NCBI GenBank assembly: GCA_021819435.1
Contig: JAKARB010000006.1
Coordinates: 237,466-301,465, forward strand
Length of the DNA stretch: 64,000 nucleotides
Origin: Pseudomonadota bacterium
GTDB lineage: Bacteria > Pseudomonadota > Gammaproteobacteria > Burkholderiales > Burkholderiaceae_C
Direction of reading: 5' to 3'
Made by a program: the position numbers and the translations under genes. Below the pieces are notes generated by a model. The model had not been told where the DNA came from, did not search any database, and worked only from the letters and a program-made list of their open reading frames with translations. Shown in pieces: positions 34,286 through 43,062 of this stretch (position 1 is its first letter; every line of letters starts with the position of its first letter).

Positions 34286-34376
34286 GGGTGCCTGGGGTGT
34301 TCGCGGCTCGCGGGGTGCCGAGGGCTTGAAAGTGGCCTGGGCGTGTTTGAGCGTATTCGGATTCGGGCAGAGGATT

Positions 34377-34406
34377 TTGCACACTTGCGCCGCGTCAGAC
34401 TATAAT
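34377..34406 (+). promoter_or_regulatory. Sigma-70 promoter of the rpsP-rimM-trmD operon
   Basis: -35 TTGCAC (34377-34382), an 18-bp spacer and a perfect -10 TATAAT (34401-34406). Predicted start near 34413 gives a leader of about 225 nt before rpsP. The interval 34286-34637 contains this promoter and leader and no gene; the leader may carry regulation, but I see no clear riboswitch or attenuator fold. Confidence 0.8.
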
Positions 34407-34637
34407 CCGAGGTTTTGCGGCCCGAGCTGGGCTGACCGCCTTGGTTCAAGCTTGCGTGGTCAGCCTGCGCGTATCTAATCGGGCCGTCGAAAAAGCCATC
34501 CGCCGGCAGACCGTGGTCTGGGTTTTCAGCTCGTCGACATCCTCGATGACGGCCCCGCGCGATCTGCCAGCTCTGGCTGCCGACCCCCGAGTGTCTCCCG
34601 GGCGAGGTGGCCGCCCAACTGATTTGAAGGACACATC

Positions 34638-34895
34638 ATGGTCGTGATTCGACTCGCACGCGGCGGCTCCAAGAAGCGCCCTTTCTACAACATCGTCGTC
34701 GCTGAACAGAAGAACCGTCGCGACGGTCGCTTCCTGGAGCGCGTGGGCTTCTACAACCCCATTGCTTCCGGCAAGGCCGAAACCCTGCGTGTTTCGCTTG
34801 ACCGCGTGAACCACTGGGTCCAGAACGGCGCCCAGCCCTCCGCAGCCGTGACCCGCCTGCTGGGCGAAGCCGCCAAGGCTCAGCCTGCTGCCTGA
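34638..34895 (+). CDS. rpsP: 30S ribosomal protein S16
   Basis: 85 residues, full family length. [41 protein letters not shown] is the S16 signature region (here quoted by its beginning and end: VVIRLARGG and LERVGFYNP). It binds 16S rRNA in the 5' domain and aids 30S assembly. AAGGACAC lies just before the ATG. First gene of the conserved rpsP-rimM-trmD-rplS cluster. Confidence 0.97.
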   Translation: MVVIRLARGGSKKRPFYNIVVAEQKNRRDGRFLERVGFYNPIASGKAETLRVSLDRVNHWVQNGAQPSAAVTRLLGEAAKAQPAA

Positions 34896-34905
34896 TCGAT
34901 CGGGC

Positions 34906-35556
34906 ATGACGGATCGCGCTCCGGGCTCGCCGCTGGTGCTGGACGACGGTGTCGTCTGGCCTGAAGACGCGGTGGAGGTGGGGCGCGTCGTCGACGCCTG
35001 GGGCGTCAAGGGCGGCATCAAGGTGCAGCCTTTTTCCGCCGATCCCCAGGCCCTCTTCTGCACGAAGAAATGGTTCCTGCGCCCCGCTGAAGCCAGCGCG
35101 GGCGCTGTGGTGCGTCCGGGTGCCTCCGCGCCTGCCGCAGGCGTGACCGCAGCAGGGGTGCCCAAGCTGTCCAAGCCGCGCTTTCTCCAGGTCAAGTCGG
35201 CTCGCGAGCAGGGCGACGTGGTCGTCGTCACCGCTGACGACCTGGCCGATCGCAACGCCGCCGAGGCGCTCAAGGGCGCGCGCGTGTTCGTGTCTCGCTC
35301 GGCCTTCCCGACGCCCGACGAAGACGAGTTCTACTGGGTCGACCTGATCGGCCTGGACGTGCGCAACCCGCAAGGCGAATCCCTGGGCCGCGTGGTCGAC
35401 CTGCTCGACACCGGGCCGCAGAGCGTGTTGCGCTGCGAGTACCCCGGCGCCGACGGCAAGCCTGCCGAGCGCCTGATCCCCTTCGTGTCGGCCTACATCC
35501 TGAGCGTCAGCCTGGTCGACAAGCTCATCGTGGCCGATTGGGGCCTCGATTACTGA
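34906..35556 (+). CDS. rimM: Ribosome maturation factor RimM
   Basis: 216 residues; most RimM proteins have about 170-185. The N-terminal domain (VEVGRVVDAWGVKGGIKVQPFS) and the C-terminal PRC-barrel (EFYWVDLIGLDVRNPQGESLGRVVDLLDTGP) are intact. The extra length is mainly an Ala/Gly/Val-rich insertion around residues 60-85 in the N-terminal barrel. RimM assists 16S 3'-domain processing and binds S19. It begins 10 bp after rpsP. Confidence 0.95.
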   Translation: MTDRAPGSPLVLDDGVVWPEDAVEVGRVVDAWGVKGGIKVQPFSADPQALFCTKKWFLRPAEASAGAVVRPGASAPAAGVTAAGVPKLSKPRFLQVKSAREQGDVVVVTADDLADRNAAEALKGARVFVSRSAFPTPDEDEFYWVDLIGLDVRNPQGESLGRVVDLLDTGPQSVLRCEYPGADGKPAERLIPFVSAYILSVSLVDKLIVADWGLDY

Positions 35557-35643
35557 GCTGCTGATGCGCCAGCGGCCCTGGCGCGTGCCGCGTCTGCTGC
35601 CGGTGTCGCCGGTGTCACCTGCGCCGCACTGAGGAGTTTGACC

Positions 35644-36423
35644 ATGGGCGTTCGCTTCGACGTCATCACCCTGTTCCCCGAGTTGTTCGGCCCTTTCCAG
35701 CAAGCAGGGGTGGCACGCCGCGCTTTCGAGTCGGGCCAGGTTGACCTGCGCCTGTGGCAACTGCGTGACCATGCCGAAGGCGTCTACCGCCGCGTGGACG
35801 ACCGGCCTTTCGGGGGCGGGCCTGGCATGGTCATGCTGGTCGAGCCGCTGGAGCGCTGCCTGGGTGCCATCCGCGCGCAGCAAGCCGAACAGGGCGCCGG
35901 GCGCCTGCCGGTGATCTGGTTCAGCCCTGCCGGGCCGCGCCTGACGCAACGGCGTGTGCAACAACTGGCCGCGAGCCCGGGCGCCGTGCTGGTGTGCGGC
36001 CGCTATGAAGGGGTGGACCAGCGCTTCATCGACGCCCATGTCGACGAGGAGCTCAGCCTGGGCGACTATGTGCTCTCGGGCGGCGAACTGCCCGCGCTGA
36101 CGCTGATCGATGCGGTGGCGCGGTTGCAGCCGGGCGTGCTGCACGACGCCGCCTCGCACGAGCAGGACAGCTTCTCGGATGGGCTGCTGGACTGCCCCCA
36201 TTACAGCCGCCCCGAGGTGTTGTTGCCGGGTGTCGCTGGCGGCCCTGACCTGGCCGTGCCGCCGGTGCTGATGTCGGGTCACCATGCCCAGATCGCACGT
36301 TGGCGCCGCGAGCAGCAACTCGCCCTGACCGCCCGCCGCCGGCCCGATCTGATCGAGGCGGCGAGGGCACGTGGCGAGCTGTCGAAAAAAGACGAAGACT
36401 TTCTCCGCAGTTTGACGCTATAA
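35644..36423 (+). CDS. trmD: tRNA (guanine-37-N1)-methyltransferase
   Basis: 259 residues, SPOUT fold with a trefoil knot. MGVRFDVITLFPELF at the start, VDDRPFGGGPGMVM, VCGRYEGVDQRFIDAHVDEELSLGDYVLSGGELPAL-type knot residues and the closing YSRPEVLLPG are all diagnostic. It methylates G37 of tRNAs next to the anticodon to prevent frameshifting. The ATG at 35644 has GAGGAG seven bases before it. The -10 of a probable rplS promoter overlaps its stop codon. Confidence 0.97.
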   Translation: MGVRFDVITLFPELFGPFQQAGVARRAFESGQVDLRLWQLRDHAEGVYRRVDDRPFGGGPGMVMLVEPLERCLGAIRAQQAEQGAGRLPVIWFSPAGPRLTQRRVQQLAASPGAVLVCGRYEGVDQRFIDAHVDEELSLGDYVLSGGELPALTLIDAVARLQPGVLHDAASHEQDSFSDGLLDCPHYSRPEVLLPGVAGGPDLAVPPVLMSGHHAQIARWRREQQLALTARRRPDLIEAARARGELSKKDEDFLRSLTL

Positions 36424-36424
36424 T
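36419..36424 (+). promoter_or_regulatory. -10 element of a probable internal rplS promoter
   Basis: A perfect TATAAT overlaps the trmD stop. Downstream bases (TCTGCGGTTTT) resemble those after the rpsP -10 (TCCGAGGTTTT), suggesting related initial transcribed regions. The -35 is weak. It would let L19 be made in excess of TrmD and RimM. Confidence 0.5.
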
Positions 36425-36578
36425 CTGCGGTTTTCCGATCCTCTGCCCGGCTTTGCTGGGTCTGCATGGGGTGGCTTGATGCTCTTGAAGAGATTCAAGA
36501 ATAGTTTCGAGTCGTCTCCCGAGGCAGACGCTGGCGCCTCCTTTTCAACGCGCGGGCATGATCATCAAGGAGCCTTTG

Positions 36579-36935
36579 ATGTCCAACATCATCCAGCAGC
36601 TCGAGCAAGAAGAAATCGCTCGTCTGAACAAGACCATCCCCTCTTTCGCCCCTGGCGACACCGTGATCGTGTCCGTCAACGTGGTGGAAGGCACCCGCAA
36701 GCGTGTCCAGGCCTACGAGGGCGTGGTCATCGCCAAGCGCAACCGTGGCCTGAACTCCAGCTTCATCGTCCGCAAGATCTCCAGCGGCGAAGGCGTGGAG
36801 CGCACGTTCCAGCTGTACAGCCCGCTGATCGCCTCGATCGAAGTCAAGCGCCGTGGTGACGTTCGCCGCGCCAAGCTGTACTACCTCCGCGAGCGTTCCG
36901 GCAAGTCGGCCCGCATCAAGGAAAAGCTCGCCTGA
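36579..36935 (+). CDS. rplS: 50S ribosomal protein L19
   Basis: 118 residues, full length. [51 protein letters not shown] residues and the C-terminal [29 protein letters not shown] (abridged) are characteristic; it sits at the 30S-50S interface. AAGGAG lies about seven bases before the ATG at 36579. The 155-bp gap to trmD holds the probable internal promoter, and a strong terminator follows 130 bp downstream. Confidence 0.97.
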   Translation: MSNIIQQLEQEEIARLNKTIPSFAPGDTVIVSVNVVEGTRKRVQAYEGVVIAKRNRGLNSSFIVRKISSGEGVERTFQLYSPLIASIEVKRRGDVRRAKLYYLRERSGKSARIKEKLA

Positions 36936-37067
36936 GCGAAGCGAAGCCGCTCGGCTGCAGGCTGAGTGGTGCCACGCAAAGCATGGCAAGCGAGGTTTCG
37001 TCGTAGGCAAAAGCTGGCCGGAGCCTCTGGTCAGCGAGCCGCAAAAGCGGAACCCTCGCCCCCCGGC

Positions 37068-37103
37068 AAAGCCGCCCTCGCGCACCGCGACGGCGGCTTT
37101 TAT
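37068..37103 (+). terminator. Rho-independent terminator of the rpsP-rplS operon
   Basis: Stem AAAGCCGCC/GGCGGCTTT (37068-37076 with 37092-37100), with a second stem TCGCG/CGCGA inside the loop, followed by TTTTAT. It ends only 10 bp before the next gene, the Nudix hydrolase. Confidence 0.9.
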
Positions 37104-37112
37104 CATTGGCGC

Positions 37113-37802
37113 ATGCCCCTTACCATCGACCCGCGTGCCGCCGAACTGCTCGGGCACGACCTCCACCTGCCTCCGGTTTCGCCGGATCGCTTCTCGCGCC
37201 AGGCCTTGAGCGCGCGCTTCGCGTCGCCGCCGATCTGGCAGCCCGACATCGAGGTCGAGAAGTGGTATCGCGCGCCCGACCCCGTGCAGGCGGCCGTGCT
37301 GGTGCCGCTGGTCATGCGCGACCGCGCCTCGGTGCTGCTGACGCAGCGCACCGCCCACCTGAAGAAACACGCAGGCCAGATCAGCTTTCCTGGTGGGCGC
37401 ATGGAGCCCTATGACCTCAGCCCGGTCGCCGCGGCCTTGCGCGAGGCGCAGGAAGAGGTGGGGCTGGATCCGGCTCGCATCGAGGTGCTGGGCAGCTTGC
37501 CCACCTACACCACCGGCACAGGTTTCATCGTCACGCCGGTGGTCGGGCTCATCACGCCGCAGGCCGATGAGCACGAGGGCCTGATCATGCGGCCCGACCC
37601 CGGCGAGGTGGCCGAGGCCTTCGAGGTGCCGCTGGAATTCCTGATGGATCCGCGCCACCACCAGCGCCGCGCCTTCGACGTGTCGGGCAAGCAACTGGAT
37701 TTCTTCGCCATGCCCTGGTCGCCCACGCCCGACAAGGAGTACTTCATCTGGGGCGCAACGGCAGCGATGTTGCGAAATTTATACCGCTTCCTATCTGCCT
37801 GA
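37113..37802 (+). CDS. Nudix hydrolase, CoA pyrophosphatase type (NudL-like)
   Basis: 229 residues. The Nudix box is present with the NudL-type preceding motif: AGQISFPGGRME, then REAQEEVGLD with the catalytic REx2EE residues. LLTQRTAHLKKHAGQ is the CoA-pyrophosphatase subgroup signature. Likely activity is cleavage of CoA and acyl-CoA to 3',5'-ADP and phosphopantetheine. The ATG at 37113 immediately follows the ribosomal operon terminator; the open frame further upstream runs through that terminator and is not used. The next gene follows after 66 bp. Confidence 0.88.
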   Translation: MPLTIDPRAAELLGHDLHLPPVSPDRFSRQALSARFASPPIWQPDIEVEKWYRAPDPVQAAVLVPLVMRDRASVLLTQRTAHLKKHAGQISFPGGRMEPYDLSPVAAALREAQEEVGLDPARIEVLGSLPTYTTGTGFIVTPVVGLITPQADEHEGLIMRPDPGEVAEAFEVPLEFLMDPRHHQRRAFDVSGKQLDFFAMPWSPTPDKEYFIWGATAAMLRNLYRFLSA

Positions 37803-37868
37803 GCCTGCCTGACTGACGCGCAGGCAATTCGCGAGGTCTGGCAGTGGTCGCGCCGCTATGATCGGTGC

Positions 37869-38861
37869 ATGAGCTTTTTCGCCGTGCTCTTCGCCTTGCT
37901 GGCGGAGCAGCTCAAGCCCCTGTCCAACCTCAACCCCATCCACCACGCGCTGGCGGCCTGGGTGCGTTGGGCTGGCCGCAATTTCGACGCGGGCGCCGAC
38001 GTGCACGCGCGCGTGGTCTGGGCCATCACGGTGCTGGCGCCGGCCTCGCTGGTGGCGGTGAGCTATTTCTTCATCAACCGCTACAGCACGGTGCTGGCGC
38101 TGATGTTCGATGTGGCGGTGCTGTACTTCACGCTGGGCTTCCGCCAGTTCAGCCACCACTTCACCGACATCCGTGATGCCTTGGAGGCGGGCCGCGAAGA
38201 CCGTGCCCGCGAACTGCTGGCCCATTGGCAGAACCTCGATGCCAGCGAGCTGCCGCGCACCGAGATCCTGCGTCACGTGCTGGAGTATTCGCTGCTGGCC
38301 GCGCACCGCCATGTCTTCGGGGTGTTCTTCTGGTTCGTGGCGCTCTCCACTGTGGGGCTGGGGCCGGCCGGGGCGGTGCTCTACCGTCTCTCCGAATTCG
38401 CCAGCCGCTATTGGGCCTACCGCAGCCGCGTGACCGGCACGCCCACGCATGACCGGCTGATGAACCTGTCGCAGACCTTGTTCACCTGGCTGGACCACGT
38501 GCCGGCGCGCATGACGGCTTTCGGTTTCGCGGTGGTGGGCAATTTCGAGGACGCCATCGACGCCTGGCGGCGCCATGCATCGCTGTGGACGCGTCGCAAT
38601 GAGGGCGCCATCTTGTCGGCGGCCTCGGGGGCGCTGGGCGTGCGCCTGGGTGGTCAGGTGGCGCCGGTGTCGGGCTCGCCCGATGTCAGCCGCACCATGA
38701 CCCAGGGCGATTCGCCCGATGTCATCGAGGCCCAGGGCAGCACGCAGGGCTCGCCGCCGATGCTCGCCCACCTGCGCAGCGTGGTCGGCTTGATCTGGCG
38801 CTCGGTGGTGCTGTGGATGCTGCTGCTGGCGCTGCTGTCGCTGGCCAACCTGGTGGGTTGA
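37869..38861 (+). CDS. CobD/CbiB-related membrane protein
   Basis: 330 residues with four or five membrane segments (FFAVLFALLAEQL; VVWAITVLAPASLVAVSYFFI; VLALMFDVAVLYFTLGF; a final WRSVVLWMLLLALLSLANLV). It resembles the adenosylcobinamide-phosphate synthase family, for example DALEAGREDRARELLAHW and FWFVALSTVGLGPAGAVLYRLSEF. No cobalamin genes lie nearby, and many Burkholderiales carry such a stand-alone copy, so a true role in corrin side-chain attachment is uncertain. A linker near 265-290 is rich in Gly/Ser/Pro. Confidence 0.75.
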   Translation: MSFFAVLFALLAEQLKPLSNLNPIHHALAAWVRWAGRNFDAGADVHARVVWAITVLAPASLVAVSYFFINRYSTVLALMFDVAVLYFTLGFRQFSHHFTDIRDALEAGREDRARELLAHWQNLDASELPRTEILRHVLEYSLLAAHRHVFGVFFWFVALSTVGLGPAGAVLYRLSEFASRYWAYRSRVTGTPTHDRLMNLSQTLFTWLDHVPARMTAFGFAVVGNFEDAIDAWRRHASLWTRRNEGAILSAASGALGVRLGGQVAPVSGSPDVSRTMTQGDSPDVIEAQGSTQGSPPMLAHLRSVVGLIWRSVVLWMLLLALLSLANLVG

Positions 38862-38963
38862 GCAAGCCGTTTGGTCCTCGGGGCGTGGATCGAAGCCGGG
38901 CAGCCACCTGATGTGGCGCATCCACCATGGACTCCCGATGCGGCGCGCTCTTCGGCGGAGGCT

Positions 38964-39227
38964 TCAGAGCGCGCGGGCTCGCGTCAGCCAGTCGCCCAGG
39001 GCGTCGACCATGTCGCCCTGGCTGAACGAACAGCTTTCTTCCGTGAACAGGGCGGCGCTCTCCAATTGGCTGAGCACGCGCTCCAGCACGTCCTGGTAAC
39101 GCTGCGGTAGCGCTGGCTGGTGCCCTCGTGCGGCTTCACGCCAGATTCGGGCCAGCTCGGCGAGCGGCAGTTGCCCTGCGCGGAAGGCATCGAGCGTGGC
39201 GGGCAGGGCGGAGAGTCGGTCGGTCAT
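38964..39227 (-). CDS. Small conserved-looking protein of unknown function
   Basis: 87 residues, mostly helical, acidic, with no membrane segment. It reads as a regular protein (LPATLDAFRAGQLPLAELARIWREAARGH and a C-terminal GDMVDALGDWLTRARAL) and is in the same direction as rsgA, 64 bp downstream of its stop. I recognise no domain. No partner is obvious; it is the last gene of a minus-strand run beginning with the M48 protease gene. Confidence 0.5.
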   Translation of the reverse strand: MTDRLSALPATLDAFRAGQLPLAELARIWREAARGHQPALPQRYQDVLERVLSQLESAALFTEESCSFSQGDMVDALGDWLTRARAL

Positions 39228-39291
39228 GGTGATGGCGGTCAGCGCGAGGGCGCGGGTGTGCGGGCGATGGCCTTCTGGCTGTGTCGGCGCC

Positions 39292-40263
39292 TCACCAGCG
39301 AGGCTGGCTCAGTTCTTCGAAGAGGTCGGTGTACAGGCTCAGCCGGATGGGGCTGACTTCGCCGCGCTCCACCGCCGCGCGCACGGCGCAGCCGGGCTCC
39401 TGCCGGTGGGTGCAGTTGTGGAAGCGGCAGTCGGCGAAGTGGGCGGCCAGGTCGGGCATGAGGCGCGCGAGTTCGGTCGGCGGGATGTGGTGCAGGCCGA
39501 ACTCCTGGAAGCCCGGCGAATCGATCACGGCGCTGGTGCGCGCCTCGTCGAGCCAGTACCAGAGGCTGGAGGTGGTGGTGTGGCGGCCCGAGTTGAGCGC
39601 CTGCGAGATCTCGCCCACCTCGGCGCGGGCCTCGGGTAGCAGGGTGTTGATGAGCGTGCTCTTGCCGGCGCCTGACGGGCCGAGCACGAGCGAGGCCTTG
39701 CCCTGGAGCAGGGGCAGCACCTGTTCGCGAGCTGCGTCGCTTTCGCCTTGTCCCTTGTCTTTGAGCGAAAGCTCGACCACCTCGTAGCCCATGGCGCGGT
39801 AGGGCGCCAGGCGTTGGCGTGCCGTGTCGGCGCCCGGCAGGTCCACCTTGTTGAGCACGATGGTGACGGGGATGTCGGCCGAGCGCGCGGCGATCAGGGC
39901 GCGCGTGAGCTGCATCTCGCTGAACACAGGTTCCACCGCGATCCACATCAGCATCTGGTCGAGGTTGGCCGCGAAGGACTTGCTGCGCCATTCGTCCTGG
40001 CGCCACAGCAGGTTGCGGCGCTCGTCGACAGCGACGATGACGCCTTCGTCGCCACCCTCGATGTGTTGCCAGCGAACACGGTCGCCGACCACGGCTTCGC
40101 TCTTCTTGCCACGGGGGTGACAGATCAGGCGCTCGCCATCGGGGCTTTCAACGACGACGTGACGGCCGTGGGTGGCCACGACCAGGCCGCTTTCGGTGCC
40201 TTCGGTGTTGGGGGCTTTGTCTTTGCTGCGCGCGGGGCGTCCGCTGCCGTGTGAGCGCTTCAT
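39292..40263 (-). CDS. rsgA: Ribosome small-subunit-dependent GTPase A
   Basis: 323 residues. A circularly permuted GTPase: an N-terminal OB fold (GLVVATHGRHVVVE), G4 LNKVDL before G1 GPSGAGKSTLIN, then G3 DSPG, followed by the zinc domain with CRFHNCTH and PGC ligands. It checks late 30S assembly near the decoding centre. The start at 40263 overlaps the dehydratase stop by 4 bp. The orn gene, often its neighbour, lies 1.8 kb away across the protease. Confidence 0.95.
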   Translation of the reverse strand: MKRSHGSGRPARSKDKAPNTEGTESGLVVATHGRHVVVESPDGERLICHPRGKKSEAVVGDRVRWQHIEGGDEGVIVAVDERRNLLWRQDEWRSKSFAANLDQMLMWIAVEPVFSEMQLTRALIAARSADIPVTIVLNKVDLPGADTARQRLAPYRAMGYEVVELSLKDKGQGESDAAREQVLPLLQGKASLVLGPSGAGKSTLINTLLPEARAEVGEISQALNSGRHTTTSSLWYWLDEARTSAVIDSPGFQEFGLHHIPPTELARLMPDLAAHFADCRFHNCTHRQEPGCAVRAAVERGEVSPIRLSLYTDLFEELSQPRW

Positions 40264-40610
40264 GCGAGCAGGGCGTCGACCCGGGCCGCGCAGATGAAAT
40301 CGTTGATCGACAGGCCGCCGACCGAGTGGGTGGACCAGTTCACGGTGCAGCGGCTGTACGAGACGAGCAGGTCGGGGTGGTGGTCCTGCTCGTGGGCGAT
40401 CCAGGCGACGGCGTTGACGAAGGCCATGGTGCGGTGGAAATCGGGGAAGGTGTGGGTGCGGGTGAGCACCACGGCATCGCCCTCGCGCTCGATGGTCCAG
40501 GCGGTGAGCTGTTCGAGCAGCTTGGTGGCTTGCGCTTCGCTCAAGGCCGCACCGCTCTGGTGGCTGCAACGCTGGGCGGTGAGGGGCGTGTGCGGGATGC
40601 CGTGGGTCAT
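40260..40610 (-). CDS. phhB: Pterin-4a-carbinolamine dehydratase
   Basis: 116 residues, usual family length plus a short N-terminus. The family pattern is visible: WTIEREGDAVVLTRTHTF, FVNAVAWIAHEQDHHPDLLVSYS with the catalytic histidines, and VNWSTHSVGGLSINDF. It dehydrates the 4a-hydroxy pterin formed by aromatic amino-acid hydroxylases. GAGGAG lies seven bases before the ATG at 40610. It sits between the M48 protease and rsgA in an overlapping run, with no phenylalanine hydroxylase nearby. Confidence 0.92.
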   Translation of the reverse strand: MTHGIPHTPLTAQRCSHQSGAALSEAQATKLLEQLTAWTIEREGDAVVLTRTHTFPDFHRTMAFVNAVAWIAHEQDHHPDLLVSYSRCTVNWSTHSVGGLSINDFICAARVDALLA

Positions 40611-40620
40611 GGTGAGCTCC

Positions 40621-41931
40621 TCACGCGAGGGTGGGCGCGGAGACAGATGTGGCGGAGATGGCGCGCATGGCGGCCAGGCGCTCCAGCGCGGGAGGGTGCG
40701 AGTAATGGAATCGCACGTACAGCGGGTCAGGGGTGAGCGTGGAGGCGTTGTCCTGGTAGAGCTTGACCAGAGCGTTGGCGAGGTCGTGGCCATTGGACTG
40801 GGCGCAGGCGTAGGCGTCGGCTTCGTACTCGTCGCGGCGCGAGAAGCCCGACATCAGCGGCACGATGAAGAAGGCGAAGGGCGGCAGCGCCAGCATGAGC
40901 AGCAGCAGGGCCAGGGCGTCGTTGGGAGCGTTCAGGTTGGGGCTCACGCCCAGGCCCAGGTAGAAATCGGCCTGGCGAGACAGCCACCCCAGCAGCGCGA
41001 AGGCCAGCAGGCTCAGGCCGAACATCATGACCATGCGCTTGAGCACGTGGCGGTGCTTGAAGTGGCCGAGTTCGTGCGCCAGCACCGCTTCAACCTCGCC
41101 ATGGCTGAGCTTGCTCAGCAGCGTGTCGTAGAAGACCACGCGCTTGCCCTGGCCCAGGCCGGTGAAATAGGCGTTGGCGTGGGCCGATCGGCGGCTGCCG
41201 TCCATCACGAAGAAGCCCTTGGCGGTGAAGCCGCAGCGGGTCATCAGGGCTTGCACGCGATCGGCCAGGGCCTGGTCCTTCAAAGGCTCGAACTTGTTGA
41301 ACAGCGGTGCGATGAAGATGGGGAAGACCACCATCATCAGCAGCGCGAAGCCCACCCAGGCACCCCAGGCCCACAGCCACCAGGCGCTGCCCGCCGCGCC
41401 CATGAGCCACAGGATCAACGCCGCGATGGGCGCGCCGATGAGCACGCCGACCAGGCCCTGGCGAATCTGGTCGCCCACCCACATCGGCCATTTCATGCGG
41501 TTGAAGCCATGGCGCTGTTCGATGCGGAAGGTCTGCCAGGCTTCGAGGGGCAGGTCAACCAGGGCGGACAGCAGCATGAAGGCGCCCAACAGCGCCAGTT
41601 GGTAGACCAGCGGATGCTGGCGTTCACCGGTGGCTGGCAGAAGCCAGTCGCGCAGGGCGGTGTTGAGGGCGTCGAGCCCGCCGAGCAGGGTCCAGCCCAG
41701 CAGCACGGCGGTGCCCACCAGGGTGCTCACCATGCCGAAGCGCAGTTTGTCGAGCGTGTAGTCGGCGGCGCGCTGGTGGCTGCGCAGGGTGATGGCGTCG
41801 GCGAAGGGCTGGGGCACGGCATCGCGGTGGCGGGCGACGTGGCGGGCCTGGCGGCCATCGAGCCACAGGCGCACGAGCACCGAGGCGAAGACGAAGCTCA
41901 CGAAAAGCGTGGTGACGAGGCTGGCTTGCAT
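40621..41931 (-). CDS. M48-family (Ste24-like) membrane metalloprotease
   Basis: 436 residues with about six membrane helices. An N-terminal CAAX-protease extension ([22 protein letters not shown]) precedes the peptidase domain, with zinc motif [13 protein letters not shown] and third ligand in [11 protein letters not shown]. Relatives clip prenylated or misfolded membrane proteins; in bacteria a quality-control role is likely. The start at 41931 ([13 protein letters not shown]) is chosen because the open frame beyond it is antisense to orn. It is divergent from orn with 127 bp between. Confidence 0.92.
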   Translation of the reverse strand: MQASLVTTLFVSFVFASVLVRLWLDGRQARHVARHRDAVPQPFADAITLRSHQRAADYTLDKLRFGMVSTLVGTAVLLGWTLLGGLDALNTALRDWLLPATGERQHPLVYQLALLGAFMLLSALVDLPLEAWQTFRIEQRHGFNRMKWPMWVGDQIRQGLVGVLIGAPIAALILWLMGAAGSAWWLWAWGAWVGFALLMMVVFPIFIAPLFNKFEPLKDQALADRVQALMTRCGFTAKGFFVMDGSRRSAHANAYFTGLGQGKRVVFYDTLLSKLSHGEVEAVLAHELGHFKHRHVLKRMVMMFGLSLLAFALLGWLSRQADFYLGLGVSPNLNAPNDALALLLLMLALPPFAFFIVPLMSGFSRRDEYEADAYACAQSNGHDLANALVKLYQDNASTLTPDPLYVRFHYSHPPALERLAAMRAISATSVSAPTLA

Positions 41932-42058
41932 GCCCGGGAGTGTACGTTTGCCGCACAATCGCGACCACGGCTGCGCGGCCAAGACCCTGGTGGGCAGGGC
42001 GTTGGCGGGGTGGCCCATGACTGCGCAAGACCGCACGAGACTGCACAAGAGGATGTCG

Positions 42059-42646
42059 ATGAGCGAAACCACCCCCGGCGCCGAACAGGCCCCCGCCACC
42101 CTGGCCAAGAGCGACCAGAACCTGATCTGGATCGACCTGGAGATGACGGGCCTCAAGCCCGAGAGCGACCGCATCATCGAGATCGCCGTGGTGGTGACCG
42201 ATGCGCAGTTGAAAAACCGCGTCGAAGGCCCCGTGTTCGCCGTGCACCAAAGCGACGCCACGCTCAACCTCATGGACGCCTGGAACAAGGGCACCCACGG
42301 TCGCAGCGGCCTCATCGACCGGGTCAAGGCCTCGACGGTGAGCGAAGAGGAAGCCAGCCAGGCGGTGATCGATTTCCTGAAGAAGTACGTGCCGGCCAAC
42401 AAGTCGCCCATGTGCGGCAACTCGATCTGCCAGGACCGCCGCTTCCTGGCCAACTACATGCCCAAGCTGGAAGCCTTCTTCCACTACCGCAACCTCGACG
42501 TGAGCACGCTCAAGGAGCTGGCCAAACGCTGGAAGCCCGGCCTGGCTGAGGGCTTCAAGAAGGCGCAGAAGCACACGGCGCTGGCCGACATCCACGAGTC
42601 CATCGACGAGCTGGCGTACTACCGAGAGCACTTCCTGGTGAAGTGA
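42059..42646 (+). CDS. orn: Oligoribonuclease
   Basis: 195 residues. DEDDh exonuclease that degrades 2-5-nt RNAs, including pGpG from c-di-[20 protein letters not shown] supplies the first Asp and Glu, [11 protein letters not shown] the next Asp, and [15 protein letters not shown] the final His and Asp. AGAGG seven bases upstream favours the ATG at 42059 over the in-frame ATG at 42053. Adjacent to a cupin gene starting 1 bp after the stop. Confidence 0.96.
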   Translation: MSETTPGAEQAPATLAKSDQNLIWIDLEMTGLKPESDRIIEIAVVVTDAQLKNRVEGPVFAVHQSDATLNLMDAWNKGTHGRSGLIDRVKASTVSEEEASQAVIDFLKKYVPANKSPMCGNSICQDRRFLANYMPKLEAFFHYRNLDVSTLKELAKRWKPGLAEGFKKAQKHTALADIHESIDELAYYREHFLVK

Positions 42647-42647
42647 G

Positions 42648-43046
42648 ATGACGGTGTCGGGCCGAGCTGCCATCGTGAAGATGGTGCAGCCTTCGGGTGA
42701 AGGGGTGGTCGACCACCCCCGGCCTGATCGGCTGGTGCGTGGCAACCCGCGCCGCGAGACCTGGTCGCTCTACGAGTCGGGCGATGGCGTCAGCAGCGTG
42801 GGCATCTGGGCCTGCGAGCCCGGGATGTGGCGCATCGTGTTCGCGCCGAACAAGGAAGAGTATTTCTTCGTGCTCGAAGGGCATGTGCGGCTGCACGACG
42901 AGGCGGGCCTGGCGGTGGACGTGAGGGCCGGCGAGGGCGCGGTGATCCCGGCCGGGTTCGTGGGTGCCTTCGAGGTGGTTGAGGCGGTGCGCAAGCACTT
43001 TGTCGTCGTCGAGCGGCCGCAACGGCCGCAATCTGGCGCGGCATGA
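42648..43046 (+). CDS. Small cupin-domain protein
   Basis: 132 residues, single cupin barrel: WACEPGMWRIVFAPNKEEYFFVLEGHVRLHDE and GEGAVIPAGFVGAFEVVE. It resembles the DUF861/cupin_3 group, which includes ethanolamine- and ureidoglycolate-type enzymes, but the usual metal-binding histidines are sparse, so ligand binding rather than catalysis is possible. It begins immediately after the orn stop and is probably cotranscribed. It faces gluQ, which converges 16 bp away. Confidence 0.75.
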   Translation: MTVSGRAAIVKMVQPSGEGVVDHPRPDRLVRGNPRRETWSLYESGDGVSSVGIWACEPGMWRIVFAPNKEEYFFVLEGHVRLHDEAGLAVDVRAGEGAVIPAGFVGAFEVVEAVRKHFVVVERPQRPQSGAA

Positions 43047-43062
43047 AGCTGATCGACGGCTG

